The notes beneath the pieces are model-generated. The model worked only from the letters and a program-made list of their open reading frames with translations, did not search any database and was not told the origin of the DNA. A stretch of DNA of 64,000 bases, taken from the NCBI RefSeq assembly GCF_007827815.1, contig NZ_VITH01000002.1, forward strand, positions 434,001-498,000, given 5' to 3'. The stretch is from Azospirillum brasilense. GTDB taxonomy: Bacteria; Pseudomonadota; Alphaproteobacteria; Azospirillales; Azospirillaceae. Positions within the stretch are counted from its first letter, which is position 1; the number at the start of each line of letters is the position of its first letter. Positions 55,988-64,000 of the stretch are shown in pieces. The translations under genes were made by a program, and so were the position numbers.

Positions 55988-55991
55988 CCCG

Positions 55992-56405
55992 TCACGCGAT
56001 GTCGTCGAGGGCGTCCTCCAGCGACGGGTAGATGCCCTCGGCCAGCGAACCGTCCACCCGCACCGGCCGCGGCAGGACCGCCACGGCGTCCAGCGCGCCG
56101 CGCAGCGTCAGGCCGGTGACCTCGACGAAGCCGCCGCGGTTGCCGTAGCGCCCGGCGGTCCATTCCGCCCGCTCGGGGTCGCCGGACAGCCTTCCGTTGC
56201 AGGTGATCATCTCGTGGGTGTCGTCGCCGCCGCGCCGGTTCCAGGCCATGCCGCCGCCCAGGCCGCTGCCGATGTCGCGGGGGCGGAAGCCGTGGGGCTG
56301 GAGCAGGTCGCGCACCGCGCGCGACACCACGACGGCCTTGGGGTCGATCTCCGTCCCCACCGGGCCGCCCGCCGCCTGGGGTTCCTGTCCGATCGCCTGT
56401 TCCAT
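55992..56405 (-). CDS. Hypothetical protein
   Basis: 137 aa from the ATG at 56405. N-terminal acidic/Gly-rich segment, then DLLQPHGFRPRDIGSGLGGGMAW and a C-terminal region with hydrophobic beta-like repeats (LRGALDAVAVLPRPVRV) and an acidic end. No signal peptide, membrane helix or recognised domain. Its end is 4 bases from the AhpD-like gene's end, convergent. Codon use is normal for the genome. Confidence 0.55.
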   Translation of the reverse strand: MEQAIGQEPQAAGGPVGTEIDPKAVVVSRAVRDLLQPHGFRPRDIGSGLGGGMAWNRRGGDDTHEMITCNGRLSGDPERAEWTAGRYGNRGGFVEVTGLTLRGALDAVAVLPRPVRVDGSLAEGIYPSLEDALDDIA

Positions 56406-56489
56406 TGGGTCCGCTCCCCGTCTTGTGTCGCTTACCAGGGACAACAGGCGGGAGCGCGGCCTGTGCCGCGGCGGCGGGCCGGAAAAGCG

Positions 56490-56536
56490 AAAGGGCAAAA
56501 GCGAAAGGGCCGATGCGTCGCCGCATCGGCCCTTTT
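56490..56536 (-). terminator. Terminator of first tRNA-Pro gene
   Basis: 14-base stem AAAGGGCCGATGCG / CGCATCGGCCCTTT with a 4-base loop (56504-56535), then TTTTGCCCTTTC on the minus strand. The same hairpin is used by the second copy. Confidence 0.85.
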
Positions 56537-56541
56537 CGTGT

Positions 56542-56618
56542 TGGTCGGAGAGAGAGGATTCGAACCTCCGGCCCCTGCCTCCCGAAAGCAGTGCTCTACC
56601 AGGCTGAGCTACTCTCCG
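56542..56618 (-). tRNA. tRNA-Pro (anticodon CGG)
   Basis: 77 nt including encoded CCA. Acceptor stem CGGAGAG / CTCTCCG with discriminator A, TTCGAATC T-loop, and anticodon loop TTCGGGA giving anticodon CGG (reads CCG, a common proline codon here). Confidence 0.96.
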
Positions 56619-56785
56619 GTCCAGTCGGTTCCGCCGTTGCCAGCGTCGCCGTGGAGCGGGTGTATAGACCCATTGCCCGCGGGCTGCAATGGGAATAAGC
56701 GGCATTTGCGGAATGTTTTTTTTGCCGGGCCGCGAAAGCCGGCGGGAAGGCCGCCGCAACGGCTGGTTGCCGGGCCGGAAAAGCG

Positions 56786-56831
56786 AAAGGGCAAAAGCGA
56801 AAGGGCCGATGCGTCGCCGCATCGGCCCTTT
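56786..56831 (-). terminator. Terminator of second tRNA-Pro gene
   Basis: Same stem as the first copy, AAAGGGCCGATGCG / CGCATCGGCCCTTT (56800-56813 with 56818-56831), followed on the minus strand by CGCTTTTGCCC. Confidence 0.85.
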
Positions 56832-56836
56832 CATGC

Positions 56837-56913
56837 TGGTCGGAGAGAGAGGATTCGAACCTCCGGCCCCTGCCTCCCGAAAGCAGTGCTCTACCAGGCT
56901 GAGCTACTCTCCG
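56837..56913 (-). tRNA. tRNA-Pro (anticodon CGG), second copy
   Basis: 77 nt with CCA, sequence identical to 56542-56618. Same acceptor stem, anticodon loop and T-loop. Confidence 0.96.
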
Positions 56914-57022
56914 GTCCGTCGGTGGCGCCGTGGCCGGCGTCACCGTGGGCCGCGTATATAGCCGCTTGAGTGGGGGGCTGCAACGTGAAAATCACCCCCC
57001 GCAGCGAAAAAGTTCCCGAGGC

Positions 57023-58039
57023 TTAGAAATCGCGCTCGATCACGAAATCCAGCACTTCCAGCAGGGCGGCCTTCACCGGGGTGTCCGGGAAGAGGCCCAG
57101 CGCGTCGCGCGCGATGGAGCCGTAATGGCGCGCGCGTTCCACGGTGTCCTTCAGCGCGTTGTGCCTGGCCATCAGCTCCTGGGCGCGCTCCAGGTCGCCC
57201 TCCTGCTGGTCCAGCTCCTCCATGGTGCGGCGCCAGAAGGTCCGCTCCTCGTCGTTGCCGCGGCGGAAGGCCAGCACGACCGGCAGGGTGATCTTGCCCT
57301 CGCGGAAGTCGTCGCCGACCGTCTTGCCCAGCTTCGCCTGCTTGGCCGAATAGTCGAGCACGTCGTCGACGAGCTGGAAAGCGATGCCCAGGTTCATGCC
57401 GTAGTCGTAGAGCGCCAGCTCCTCCGCCTGCGGGCGGTCGGCCACCACGGCGCCGACGCGGCAGGCGGCGGCGAACAGCTCCGCCGTCTTGGCCTTGATG
57501 ACCTCCAAGTAGGCCTGCTCGCTGGTCTCGGTGTCGTTGGTGGTGCGCAACTGCAGCACCTCGCCCTCGGCGATCACCGCGGACGCCTTGGACAGGATGC
57601 GCAGCACGTCGAGCGACCCGACCTCCACCATCAGCTCGAAGCTGCGGGAGAACAGGAAGTCGCCGACCAGCACGCTGGCCTTGTTGCCGAACACCGCGTT
57701 GGCCGAGGCGAGCCCGCGGCGCAGGTCGCTCTCGTCCACGACGTCGTCGTGCAGCAGGGTGGCGGTGTGGATGAACTCCACCACCGCGGCCAGCATCTTG
57801 TGGTCCTCGCCCTTGTAGCCGCACAGCTCGGCGGCGGCGAGGGTGAGGACGGGGCGCAGGCGCTTGCCGCCGGCGGCGATGAGATAGCCGGCAAGCTGCG
57901 GGATCATATCGACGGACGAATGCATCCGCTGGACGATGATCTCGTTCACCGCGCTCAGGTCATCGGCCACCAGGGCGGTCAGATCGTCGAGCGGGGTGGA
58001 CTTCCGCCGTTTCGGCTCGAGGTTGGTCACGACCGCCAA
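57023..58039 (-). CDS. Long-chain polyprenyl diphosphate synthase (ubiquinone side chain type)
   Basis: 338 aa with a TTG start at 58039 that has GGAG 6 nt upstream; a TTG at 58051 is the alternative. First Asp-rich motif LLHDDVVDESDLRRG, with small residues (TAT) before it as in long-chain (C40-C50) synthases, and second motif QLVDDVLDYSAK, plus GKRLRP near the start. It makes the isoprenoid tail of ubiquinone, probably decaprenyl or octaprenyl. Neighbours DUF2007, methyltransferase, S49 peptidase and glyQ match the typical alphaproteobacterial ispB region. It diverges from the DUF2007 gene. Confidence 0.93.
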   Translation of the reverse strand: MAVVTNLEPKRRKSTPLDDLTALVADDLSAVNEIIVQRMHSSVDMIPQLAGYLIAAGGKRLRPVLTLAAAELCGYKGEDHKMLAAVVEFIHTATLLHDDVVDESDLRRGLASANAVFGNKASVLVGDFLFSRSFELMVEVGSLDVLRILSKASAVIAEGEVLQLRTTNDTETSEQAYLEVIKAKTAELFAAACRVGAVVADRPQAEELALYDYGMNLGIAFQLVDDVLDYSAKQAKLGKTVGDDFREGKITLPVVLAFRRGNDEERTFWRRTMEELDQQEGDLERAQELMARHNALKDTVERARHYGSIARDALGLFPDTPVKAALLEVLDFVIERDF

Positions 58040-58149
58040 GGTCGACTCCAATGATGATTGACGTGACGAATTCCGGCAGGGAGCATAACGGCATAGCCTC
58101 TTCGGTCAAGTCCGCAAGGCGAATAAGGGCACAGAACAGCCGGGATTTC

Positions 58150-58365
58150 ATGAAGGAACTTCTGCGCACCACCGATCCGGTCCGTCTGAGCTGGCTTCTC
58201 GCCCTGCTGACCGACGCGGGAATCGAGGGGATCGTGCTGGACACCCACACCAGCATCCTGGAGGGCTCCATCGGCGCCATCCCCCGCCGCCTGATGGTGG
58301 CCGAGGAGGATCACGCCGCCGCCTGCCGCCTGCTGCGCGACGCCGGGGAGGAACTGGGGGCGTGA
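58150..58365 (+). CDS. DUF2007 small protein
   Basis: 71 aa. Alpha-beta fold of the DUF2007 family: KELLRTTDPVRLSWLLALLTDAGI, then VLDTHTSILEG and RRLMVAEEDHAAAC. These proteins were proposed to be signalling or nucleotide-related, without proof. ATG at 58150; it overlaps or abuts the methyltransferase (stop TGA 58363-58365, next ATG 58368), so the pair is coupled. Confidence 0.85.
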   Translation: MKELLRTTDPVRLSWLLALLTDAGIEGIVLDTHTSILEGSIGAIPRRLMVAEEDHAAACRLLRDAGEELGA

Positions 58366-58367
58366 CG

Positions 58368-59111
58368 ATGGAAAGCGACGCGGCGTTCGACACGCTTCTC
58401 GACGGGCGCGTCCGCCTGCACCAGCCAGAGGCCGGCTACCGCGCCGCCATCGACCCGGTGCTGCTCGCCGCCGTCACCGCCGCCGCGGCGGGGGAGCGGG
58501 TGCTGGACGTCGGCACCGGCACCGGGGCGGCGGCACTGTGCCTCGCCGCCCGCGTGCCGGGCGTCATGGTCGTCGGGCTGGAGAAGCGGTCAGAGGCGGC
58601 GGACTTTGCCCGGCGCAACGCCGCCCTCAACGGGCTGGAGGGCCGGGTGGGCGTCCTTGAGGGCGATTTGCTGGCTCCGCCGCCGGAACTGGTCGCGGCA
58701 AGCTTCGACCGGGTGATGATGAACCCGCCCTATCTGCGCGCCGGCGCGGCCAGCGCTCCGCCCGACCCCTGGAAGGCCGCCGCCAACGTGGAGGGGGAGG
58801 CGGGGCTGGCCGACTGGGTGCGCTTCGCCGCCGCGATGCTGAAGCCGCGCGGCACGCTGACCATGGTCCACCGGGCCGACCGGGTGGACGAGATCCTGGC
58901 CGCCCTGCGCGCCGCCCGATTCGGCTCCCTGACGCTCGTCCCGCTCTGGCCGAAGGCGGGGGAGGAGGCGCGGCGCCTCCTGCTGGCGGCGCGGAAGGGG
59001 GGGCGCTCGCCCGCGCGGTTCACCGCCGGGCTTGTGCTGCACGGCCCCGACGGCGCCTACGGCGGGCAGGCGCAACGGATTCTGCGCGACATGGAACCGC
59101 TGATCCCTTAA
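58368..59111 (+). CDS. Class I SAM methyltransferase, TrmN6-like
   Basis: 247 aa from the ATG at 58368; a GTG at 58362 overlapping the DUF2007 stop is an alternative. SAM motif I VLDVGTGTGAAALCLA and the NPPY catalytic motif (VMMNPPYLR) used by N6-adenine and N5-glutamine methyltransferases. It resembles the tRNA1(Val) A37 N6-methyltransferase TrmN6/YfiC in organisation (short N-terminal domain, GLEKRSEAADFARRNAAL), but the substrate could be another RNA or protein. Co-transcribed with DUF2007 and the S49 peptidase. Confidence 0.88.
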   Translation: MESDAAFDTLLDGRVRLHQPEAGYRAAIDPVLLAAVTAAAAGERVLDVGTGTGAAALCLAARVPGVMVVGLEKRSEAADFARRNAALNGLEGRVGVLEGDLLAPPPELVAASFDRVMMNPPYLRAGAASAPPDPWKAAANVEGEAGLADWVRFAAAMLKPRGTLTMVHRADRVDEILAALRAARFGSLTLVPLWPKAGEEARRLLLAARKGGRSPARFTAGLVLHGPDGAYGGQAQRILRDMEPLIP

Positions 59112-59156
59112 GTCGGCGCTTTCAATCCAGCCTCAGCGGCACCATTTCAACCGGCG

Positions 59157-60035
59157 ATGAACATGACGAAGCTGCTCGCCAAACTCCCGTTCGGCCCCTG
59201 GCGCGACGCCGGGCCGATCGTGTCCGTCCTCCGCCTGTCCGGTGTCATCGGCCAGGCCGGAGCCTTCCGTCAGGGACTGACCATGTCCAGCATGGCCGGG
59301 CTGATCGAACGCGCCTTCGCGCCGAAAAAGCAGGCGGCGGTGGCGCTGGTCGTCAATTCACCGGGCGGGTCGCCGGTGCAGTCGGCGCTGATCGCCAAGC
59401 GCATCCGCGACCTCGCCACCGAGAAGAAGGTGCCGGTCTTCGCCTTCTGCGAGGACGCGGCGGCGTCCGGCGGCTACTGGCTGGCCTGCGCGGCGGATGA
59501 GATCTGGGCGGACGAGAGCAGCATCCTGGGCTCCATCGGCGTGGTGTCGTCGGGCTTCGGCGCGCATGACTTCATCCAGCGCTACGGCATCGAGCGGCGG
59601 CTCTACACCGCGGGCGACAAGAAGGTGATTCTCGACCCCTTCTCGCCGGAGCGGGAGGACGGGGTGGCCCATCTGAAGGCGATCCAGGCGGAGATCCACG
59701 ACGCCTTCAAGGCGATGGTGCGCGACCGCCGCGGCGCCCGCCTGTCCGGGGCGGAGGAGGAGCTGTTCTCCGGTGCCTTCTGGGCCGGGCGGCGCGCGCT
59801 GGAACTCGGGCTGATCGACGGCATCGGCGATCTGCGCAGCGTGCTGCGCGGCCGTTTCGGCGAGAAGCTGCGGCTGCGGGTGGTGCAGGAGGACCGGCGC
59901 TGGTTCCGTCGCATGGGCTTCCGCGTGGACGCGCCGGCCGGCACGGCCGCGCTCGACCGGATGGCGGCCGACCTCCCGGCGGCGGCGCTGGCCGCCGTGG
60001 AGGAGCGCACGCTCTGGTCGCGCTACGGCCTGTGA
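59157..60035 (+). CDS. S49 family serine peptidase (SppA/SohB-like)
   Basis: 292 aa, single-domain SppA type. Nucleophile Ser104 in AASGGYWLACAADEIWADESSILGSIGVV, and the catalytic Lys about 53 residues later (TAGDKK, about residue 158) is in place for the Ser-Lys dyad of this group. The N-terminal VNSPGGSPVQS motif is conserved. No obvious membrane helix near the start, unlike E. coli SppA, so a cytoplasmic or peripherally bound protease is expected. Cleaves peptides such as signal peptide fragments. It follows the methyltransferase by 45 bases. Confidence 0.9.
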   Translation: MNMTKLLAKLPFGPWRDAGPIVSVLRLSGVIGQAGAFRQGLTMSSMAGLIERAFAPKKQAAVALVVNSPGGSPVQSALIAKRIRDLATEKKVPVFAFCEDAAASGGYWLACAADEIWADESSILGSIGVVSSGFGAHDFIQRYGIERRLYTAGDKKVILDPFSPEREDGVAHLKAIQAEIHDAFKAMVRDRRGARLSGAEEELFSGAFWAGRRALELGLIDGIGDLRSVLRGRFGEKLRLRVVQEDRRWFRRMGFRVDAPAGTAALDRMAADLPAAALAAVEERTLWSRYGL

Positions 60036-60075
60036 GGATCGGGGAGCTGTCCGCTCCCCCTATGCCCCGTCGACC

Positions 60076-60315
60076 TTACTGGGTCACCTCGCGCAGGCGC
60101 TCCGATGGGGGCGGCACGGGCTGACCGGTGCGGCGGGCTTCTTCGATCCACAGGATGATGGCGTCGCGCGCGGCGGCGGTGGCTTCGGCCGGGGTGTTTC
60201 CGGACGCGGTGCAGCCGGGAAGGTCGGGCACCTCCGCCGCGTAACCGGTCCCCTGTTCGGGCGGGACCGTGCGGACGATGACCGGGTAGGCGCTGGGGTC
60301 CCTGCTCGCACTCAT
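60076..60315 (-). CDS. HicB-like antitoxin family protein (no HicA partner)
   Basis: 79 aa. HicB partial-RNase H-like fold: YPVIVRTVPPEQGTGYAAEVPDLPGCTASGNTPAEATAAARDAI, with the conserved YxAxVPDLPGCxxxGxTxxEA pattern. Usual HicB genes sit next to a hicA toxin, but no HicA is adjacent on either side, and the protein lacks the C-terminal DNA-binding region. It is an orphan HicB-like domain, perhaps regulatory. Confidence 0.8.
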   Translation of the reverse strand: MSASRDPSAYPVIVRTVPPEQGTGYAAEVPDLPGCTASGNTPAEATAAARDAIILWIEEARRTGQPVPPPSERLREVTQ

Positions 60316-60754
60316 CGGATTGCGTCTCCATTTCCGCGGTTTTCTTTCATTAAATGCCTGTTATCTCGCGTGGGACAAGAAGGCATCTGCGCGGGAAGGC
60401 GATTTTTCGGCGCCGCCCGGCCTCGCGGCCGGCCGCGTGATCTTTGACGCGCCGAGCAAACGCCATGGGAAACGGCTGGCGGGAAAGCGGCGGCCAAACA
60501 AACCCATTGTCGATGTCCGGGATTTTCATCTTTCACGCCATCTTTGATGATGAACACGGCAGACTTTTTCCTAAAAGTCGCATCGGATCACCACCAGTAC
60601 CGTTATCCGGAACAAGATTGAAGACTCGCCTTAAAGAAACAATCTTAGGCATCAGAAAGAAATCATCGGTCTTATCAAAGGTTTAATATTGCAATGCTCG
60701 TCTGAAAGGGAACTCGAGGCAGTGTCATATCCCTTCCAGTTTTAGGGCATCGTG
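60316..60754. other. Intergenic region before the chemoreceptor
   Basis: 439 bases. The left part is GC-rich with a CGGCCGGCCGCG-centred stem near 60415-60440; the right part (60560-60700) is AT-rich and probably carries the chemoreceptor promoter, but no strong -35/-10 or sigma-28-type site was assigned. A 75-aa frame at 60320-60547 has no gene features. Confidence 0.45.
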
Positions 60755-62818
60755 ATGAAGATTATTGGAAAGATTGTTACTGCAAACGCCGTGATGGCGG
60801 TGATTCCGCTCTGCTTGGCCGCTTACGTCGCTTATGACGCGGCGTCCGACGTGCACACGCAGATCATCGCGCAGCGCAACTTGGCCGCCTATGAAGCGGC
60901 CATCGCGATCGGGTCCAAGCTGCCCGCCGAGCGGTCGGCCTGGGGGTTCGCGTTCGGCAACGCCGACCCGCTCAACGCCGAGGCGGGCAAAAGGCTCGAG
61001 GCGACGGGGAGCGCGCTCGACGAGACCATCTCCCTGTCGCGGGAGCGTTTTGCCGCCGCCGGCCTGCCGCTGGAAACCATTGACCGCGTGGCCGCGGGGT
61101 TGAAGACGGTGCGGGCGACCGCCCGGAGCGCGGTGGCGCAGCCGCAGTCGGGCCGTCCCGCCGACGCCTACGGCACGCTGGTCGACGGCTTGGCCGCGGT
61201 CAACGAGTTGGGCGGCAAAGCCACCGACGAGTCCTTCCGGGCGACGATCAACACCGATCATTCCCTGTTCGCGGCCGCCACGCTCGCCCGCACGGCGCAG
61301 TCCCTGCGCGACGTCGACGGCGCGCGCGCCGCCTATCTCGGGGTCTTCGTCAACGGCGCGGCACCGACGCCGGAGCGTGTCGTCGCCCTCACCGAGCTGA
61401 ACGGCAAGATCGCCATCCTGTGGCAGCAGATCGGCAAGACGGTCGAGAACCTGGGCAGCCCGCCCGACCTCGTGAAGGCGCTGGACCATATGCAGGCGAC
61501 CATCATGTCCGAGGGTGAGGCGCGCTTCCAGGCGGTGGTCGCGGCGGCCCGCAACGGCACGGCCTCGCCGGTTCCCTTCGCCGAATGGAACAAGTGGGCC
61601 GGTCCGATGCTGAACAACATCCTGGTGATGCGCGACGCGGCGCTGCTCAACGCCAAGGAGCAGAACGCCGGCGCCTTGAGCCAGGCGTGGTGGCAACTCG
61701 GAATTTCCCTGACGATCATCGCGGCCATCCTGGCGGCCTTCGGCGTGGCGCTGCTGCTGATGTTCCGGCAGGTCATCCGCCGCCTGCACCGGCTGACCGC
61801 GGCGATCTTGCGGCTGGCGGAGAACGATCTCACGGTCGAGATTCCGCAGCCCACCGCCGCCGACGAGATCGGCGACATGGCCCGCGCGCTGCAGATCCTG
61901 AAGGATGGCGCCGGGGAGCGCGTTCGCCTATCCGCCGCCAGCGAGGCGGAAGCCTTGGCCAAGGAGGCGCGGACGCGGGCGCTGGAGGAGTTGATCCGCG
62001 GCTTCGACCGCAAGTCCGCCGACATCCTGAACAAGCTCGGCGCCTCCACCGCCGGGATGAGCCGGTCGGCGACCCTGATGGCGTCGCTGGCCGACCAGAC
62101 CCATCGGCAGTCCACCGCGACCGCCGCCGCCGCCGAGCAGACGGCCTCCAACGTCCAGACCGTCGCGGCGGCCAGCGAGGAGATGACCGCGGCCATCCAG
62201 GAGATCGGCCGGCAGGTCACGCGCTCGAACGAGATCGCCGGGAAGGCCGTCGCCGAGGCCGGCCAGACCAGCGACAGCGTGCGCAGCCTGGCCAGCGCGG
62301 CCGGGCGCATCGACGACGTCGTCAAGCTGATCCAGGGCATCGCCGCCCAGACCAACCTTCTGGCGCTGAACGCGACCATCGAGGCGGCCCGCGCCGGCGA
62401 GGCCGGCAAGGGCTTCGCCGTGGTGGCGGGGGAGGTCAAGAGCCTCGCCAACCAGACCGCCAAGGCCACCGAGGACATCTCGGCGCAGATCGCCGGCGTG
62501 CAGGCGGCGACCCAGGGCACGGTGGCGGCCATCGAGGGGATCGGCGCCACGATCGCCTCGATCAACGAAATCTCCGCCACGATCGCCGCCGCCACCGAGG
62601 AGCAGAACGCCACCGCCAGCGAAATCTCGCGCAACATCGTCGAAGCCGCGCGCGGCACCCAGGAGGTCAGCGGCAACATCGCCGACGTGAACGGGGCCGC
62701 CACCCAGGCCGGCACCGCCGCCGCCGAGGTTCTGGACTCCGCCAGGACGCTGTCGGAGTGGGCCGACGCGCTGCATCGGGAGGTCACGTCCTTCCTGTCG
62801 GCCATCCGGGCGGCGTGA
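60755..62818 (+). CDS. Methyl-accepting chemotaxis protein, transmembrane
   Basis: 687 aa from the ATG at 60755 (AGGG 7 nt upstream; the GTG at 60752 is poorer). TM1 at residues about 8-28, a periplasmic helical sensor of about 280 residues (rich in Ala, Asp, Glu, no Cache fold seen), TM2 about 312-336, a HAMP domain ([20 protein letters not shown]) and an MCP signalling domain with the tip [26 protein letters not shown]. It signals through CheA/CheW encoded elsewhere. It ends SAIRAA, with no receptor pentapeptide tail. Confidence 0.92.
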   Translation: MKIIGKIVTANAVMAVIPLCLAAYVAYDAASDVHTQIIAQRNLAAYEAAIAIGSKLPAERSAWGFAFGNADPLNAEAGKRLEATGSALDETISLSRERFAAAGLPLETIDRVAAGLKTVRATARSAVAQPQSGRPADAYGTLVDGLAAVNELGGKATDESFRATINTDHSLFAAATLARTAQSLRDVDGARAAYLGVFVNGAAPTPERVVALTELNGKIAILWQQIGKTVENLGSPPDLVKALDHMQATIMSEGEARFQAVVAAARNGTASPVPFAEWNKWAGPMLNNILVMRDAALLNAKEQNAGALSQAWWQLGISLTIIAAILAAFGVALLLMFRQVIRRLHRLTAAILRLAENDLTVEIPQPTAADEIGDMARALQILKDGAGERVRLSAASEAEALAKEARTRALEELIRGFDRKSADILNKLGASTAGMSRSATLMASLADQTHRQSTATAAAAEQTASNVQTVAAASEEMTAAIQEIGRQVTRSNEIAGKAVAEAGQTSDSVRSLASAAGRIDDVVKLIQGIAAQTNLLALNATIEAARAGEAGKGFAVVAGEVKSLANQTAKATEDISAQIAGVQAATQGTVAAIEGIGATIASINEISATIAAATEEQNATASEISRNIVEAARGTQEVSGNIADVNGAATQAGTAAAEVLDSARTLSEWADALHREVTSFLSAIRAA

Positions 62819-62913
62819 CGGCGCCGGCCATGGGACGTCCATCGGACGGCCATGGCGCGGGGGGCGAAGGCCGCTCTTGACCGGGCGGCCCCGCACCCCC
62901 TAATGCTGCTTCC

Positions 62914-63183
62914 ATGTTCAGCTTATCCAAGATCCTGTTCCTGGCGCTGGTGATCGGCGCGGTGTGGTTCGGCTGGCGCTGGTACAACCGCGTCGGCGCG
63001 GTCGGCCGCGAGCGGCTGCGCGAACGCGAGCGGCGCGGCGGCTCCGGGCCGTCCTCCGCCACCGGCGGCGGCTCGCCCCGGGTGACCGCCGAGGACATGG
63101 AGAAGTGCCCGGAATGCGGCGCCTACGTCGCCCCGCGCTCCGCCGTGGCCTGCGGCCGCCCGGCCTGCCCCTACGGACGCTGA
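62914..63183 (+). CDS. Small membrane protein with C-terminal zinc ribbon (PP0621-like)
   Basis: 89 aa. One N-terminal membrane helix (FLALVIGAVWFGWRWY), then a basic Arg/Glu-rich middle and a C-terminal CPECGAY...ACGRPACPYG with paired Cys, likely a zinc ribbon or rubredoxin-like knuckle. It resembles the small PP0621-type proteins of proteobacteria, whose role is unknown. It lies between the chemoreceptor and glyQ on the same strand, possibly with glyQ. Confidence 0.75.
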   Translation: MFSLSKILFLALVIGAVWFGWRWYNRVGAVGRERLRERERRGGSGPSSATGGGSPRVTAEDMEKCPECGAYVAPRSAVACGRPACPYGR

Positions 63184-63272
63184 ACCTGCAACCCTTGGCG
63201 GGCGCTTGATTCCGGGAATACCGCCGCGTATCGTGCGGCGCGTTTTTCCACACCAATCATAAGTGACCGCCG

Positions 63273-64000
63273 ATGGCCTCCCCGAGCGGGTCTTCCCAAG
63301 ACAGCCGCGGCCTGTCCTTTCAGGCCCTGATCCTCAAGCTCCACCAGTTCTGGTCGGAGCAGGGCTGCGTGATCCTCCAGCCCTACGACATGGAGGTGGG
63401 TGCGGGCACCTTCCACCCGGCGACGACGCTGCGCGCGCTTGGCCCGCAGCCGTGGAAGGCGGCCTACGTGCAGCCCTCGCGCCGCCCGAAGGATGGCCGC
63501 TACGGCGAGAACCCGAACCGGCTCCAGCACTACTACCAGTATCAGGTGATCCTGAAGCCCTCGCCGGCCAACCCGCAGGAGCTGTATCTGGAAAGCCTGA
63601 AGGTGCTGGGCATCGACCCCGGCTTGCACGACATCCGCTTCGTCGAGGACGACTGGGAAAGCCCGACGTTGGGCGCCTGGGGCCTCGGCTGGGAGGTCTG
63701 GTGCGACGGCATGGAGGTCACCCAGTACACCTACTTCCAGCAGGTCGGCGGCATCGAGTGCGACCCCGTCGCGGTCGAGCTGACCTACGGGCTGGAGCGT
63801 CTGGCGATGTATGTGCAGGGCGTGGAGAACGTCTACGACCTGGACTTCAACGGGCAGGGCGTCAAATACGGCGACGTGTTCAAGCGCGCCGAGGTCGAGT
63901 ATTCGGCCCACAACTTCGAGCACGCCAACACCGACATGCTGCTCCAGCATTTCAAGGACGCCGAGGCGGAGTGCCAGTCGCTGATCGCCAAGGGCGTCGC
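63273..64000 (+). CDS. glyQ: Glycyl-tRNA synthetase alpha subunit, partial
   Basis: At least 242 aa; continues past the window end. Alpha subunit of the class II heterotetrameric glycyl-tRNA synthetase (with GlyS). Sequence matches GlyQ throughout: [65 protein letters not shown] and [31 protein letters not shown]. It charges tRNA-Gly with glycine. Start ATG 63273; the glyS gene is expected just beyond the window. Confidence 0.97.
   Translation, partial: MASPSGSSQDSRGLSFQALILKLHQFWSEQGCVILQPYDMEVGAGTFHPATTLRALGPQPWKAAYVQPSRRPKDGRYGENPNRLQHYYQYQVILKPSPANPQELYLESLKVLGIDPGLHDIRFVEDDWESPTLGAWGLGWEVWCDGMEVTQYTYFQQVGGIECDPVAVELTYGLERLAMYVQGVENVYDLDFNGQGVKYGDVFKRAEVEYSAHNFEHANTDMLLQHFKDAEAECQSLIAKGV

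Larger units (their letters stand above)
56475..56670. repeat. Left copy of tandem tRNA-Pro duplication
   Basis: About 195 bases including the first tRNA and its terminator; matched at 56771-56966 with a 295-296-base offset. The flanks 56476-56541 are nearly identical to 56772-56836, so the duplication covers the terminator and the tRNA. Confidence 0.85.
56771..56966. repeat. Right copy of tandem tRNA-Pro duplication
   Basis: Mirror copy of 56475-56670; homology fades past 56915. Unit length about 296 bases. Confidence 0.85.

Noticed and set aside
60320..60547. Possible 75-aa protein in the gap before the chemoreceptor
   Set aside because: No ribosome binding site, atypical codon use and no conserved motif; overlaps a GC-rich stem.

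Overview
This window is a stretch of high-GC chromosome from an alphaproteobacterium. It is most likely a member of the Rhodospirillales close to Azospirillum. The evidence is the strong GC3 bias, the protein sequences, the CheY/CheZ chemotaxis genes, the gene order polyprenyl synthetase / DUF2007 / methyltransferase / S49 peptidase / glyQ, and a complete dcw (division and cell wall) cluster with alphaproteobacterial features: long FtsZ linker, long FtsL, lpxC beyond ftsZ. The genus is an inference. Nothing looks like a phage, plasmid backbone, insertion sequence or CRISPR array.

Layout. 1-4811: the 5' part of a PDZ lipoprotein gene, prmA, a TerB protein and an M24 aminopeptidase P. 5127-7543: cheY followed by two different CheZ-family phosphatase genes; the first encodes a tail with four CheY-tether-like peptides. 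7699-10196: bamD and recN. 10460-14711: a subtilase with two carbohydrate-binding modules, a globin-coupled chemoreceptor and a hypothetical gene. 14943-17852: ligA and a bacteriohemerythrin. 18250-39076, all on the minus strand: mraZ-rsmH-ftsL-ftsI-murE-murF-mraY-murD-ftsW-murG-(86-aa ORF)-murC-murB-ddl-ftsQ-ftsA-ftsZ, ending at a terminator, then lpxC with its own terminator. Many junctions in this run are ATGA overlaps, so translation is probably coupled along it. Its promoter carries four TGGG boxes at exact 10-bp spacing, the expected MraZ autoregulatory operator.

39631-45908: rnpB (RNase P RNA, minus strand), an operon of ABC-F ATPase / EamA transporter / AmpD-like amidase, a TerB-DnaJ protein, a GNAT acetyltransferase and an AT-richer orphan membrane protein. 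46078-52216: a fused hydantoinase/5-oxoprolinase, a GlcD-type FAD dehydrogenase and a 3-hydroxyisobutyrate-dehydrogenase-like enzyme. 52598-56405: two very small proteins, a Cache hybrid histidine kinase, an AhpD-like protein and a hypothetical. 56542-56913: two tRNA-Pro(CGG) genes in a recent tandem duplication. 57023-64000: polyprenyl synthetase diverging from DUF2007 / methyltransferase / S49 peptidase, then an orphan HicB-like protein, a chemoreceptor, a small zinc-ribbon membrane protein and the start of glyQ.

The main themes are envelope synthesis and cell division, and chemotaxis: one CheY, two CheZ-like proteins, two chemoreceptors (one soluble and haem-binding) and an oxygen-binding hemerythrin. 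No clearly new multi-gene system was found. The most unusual items are the multivalent CheZ tail, the small ORF inside the mur operon, the leaderless subtilase with duplicated carbohydrate-binding modules, and several undescribed regulatory dyads.
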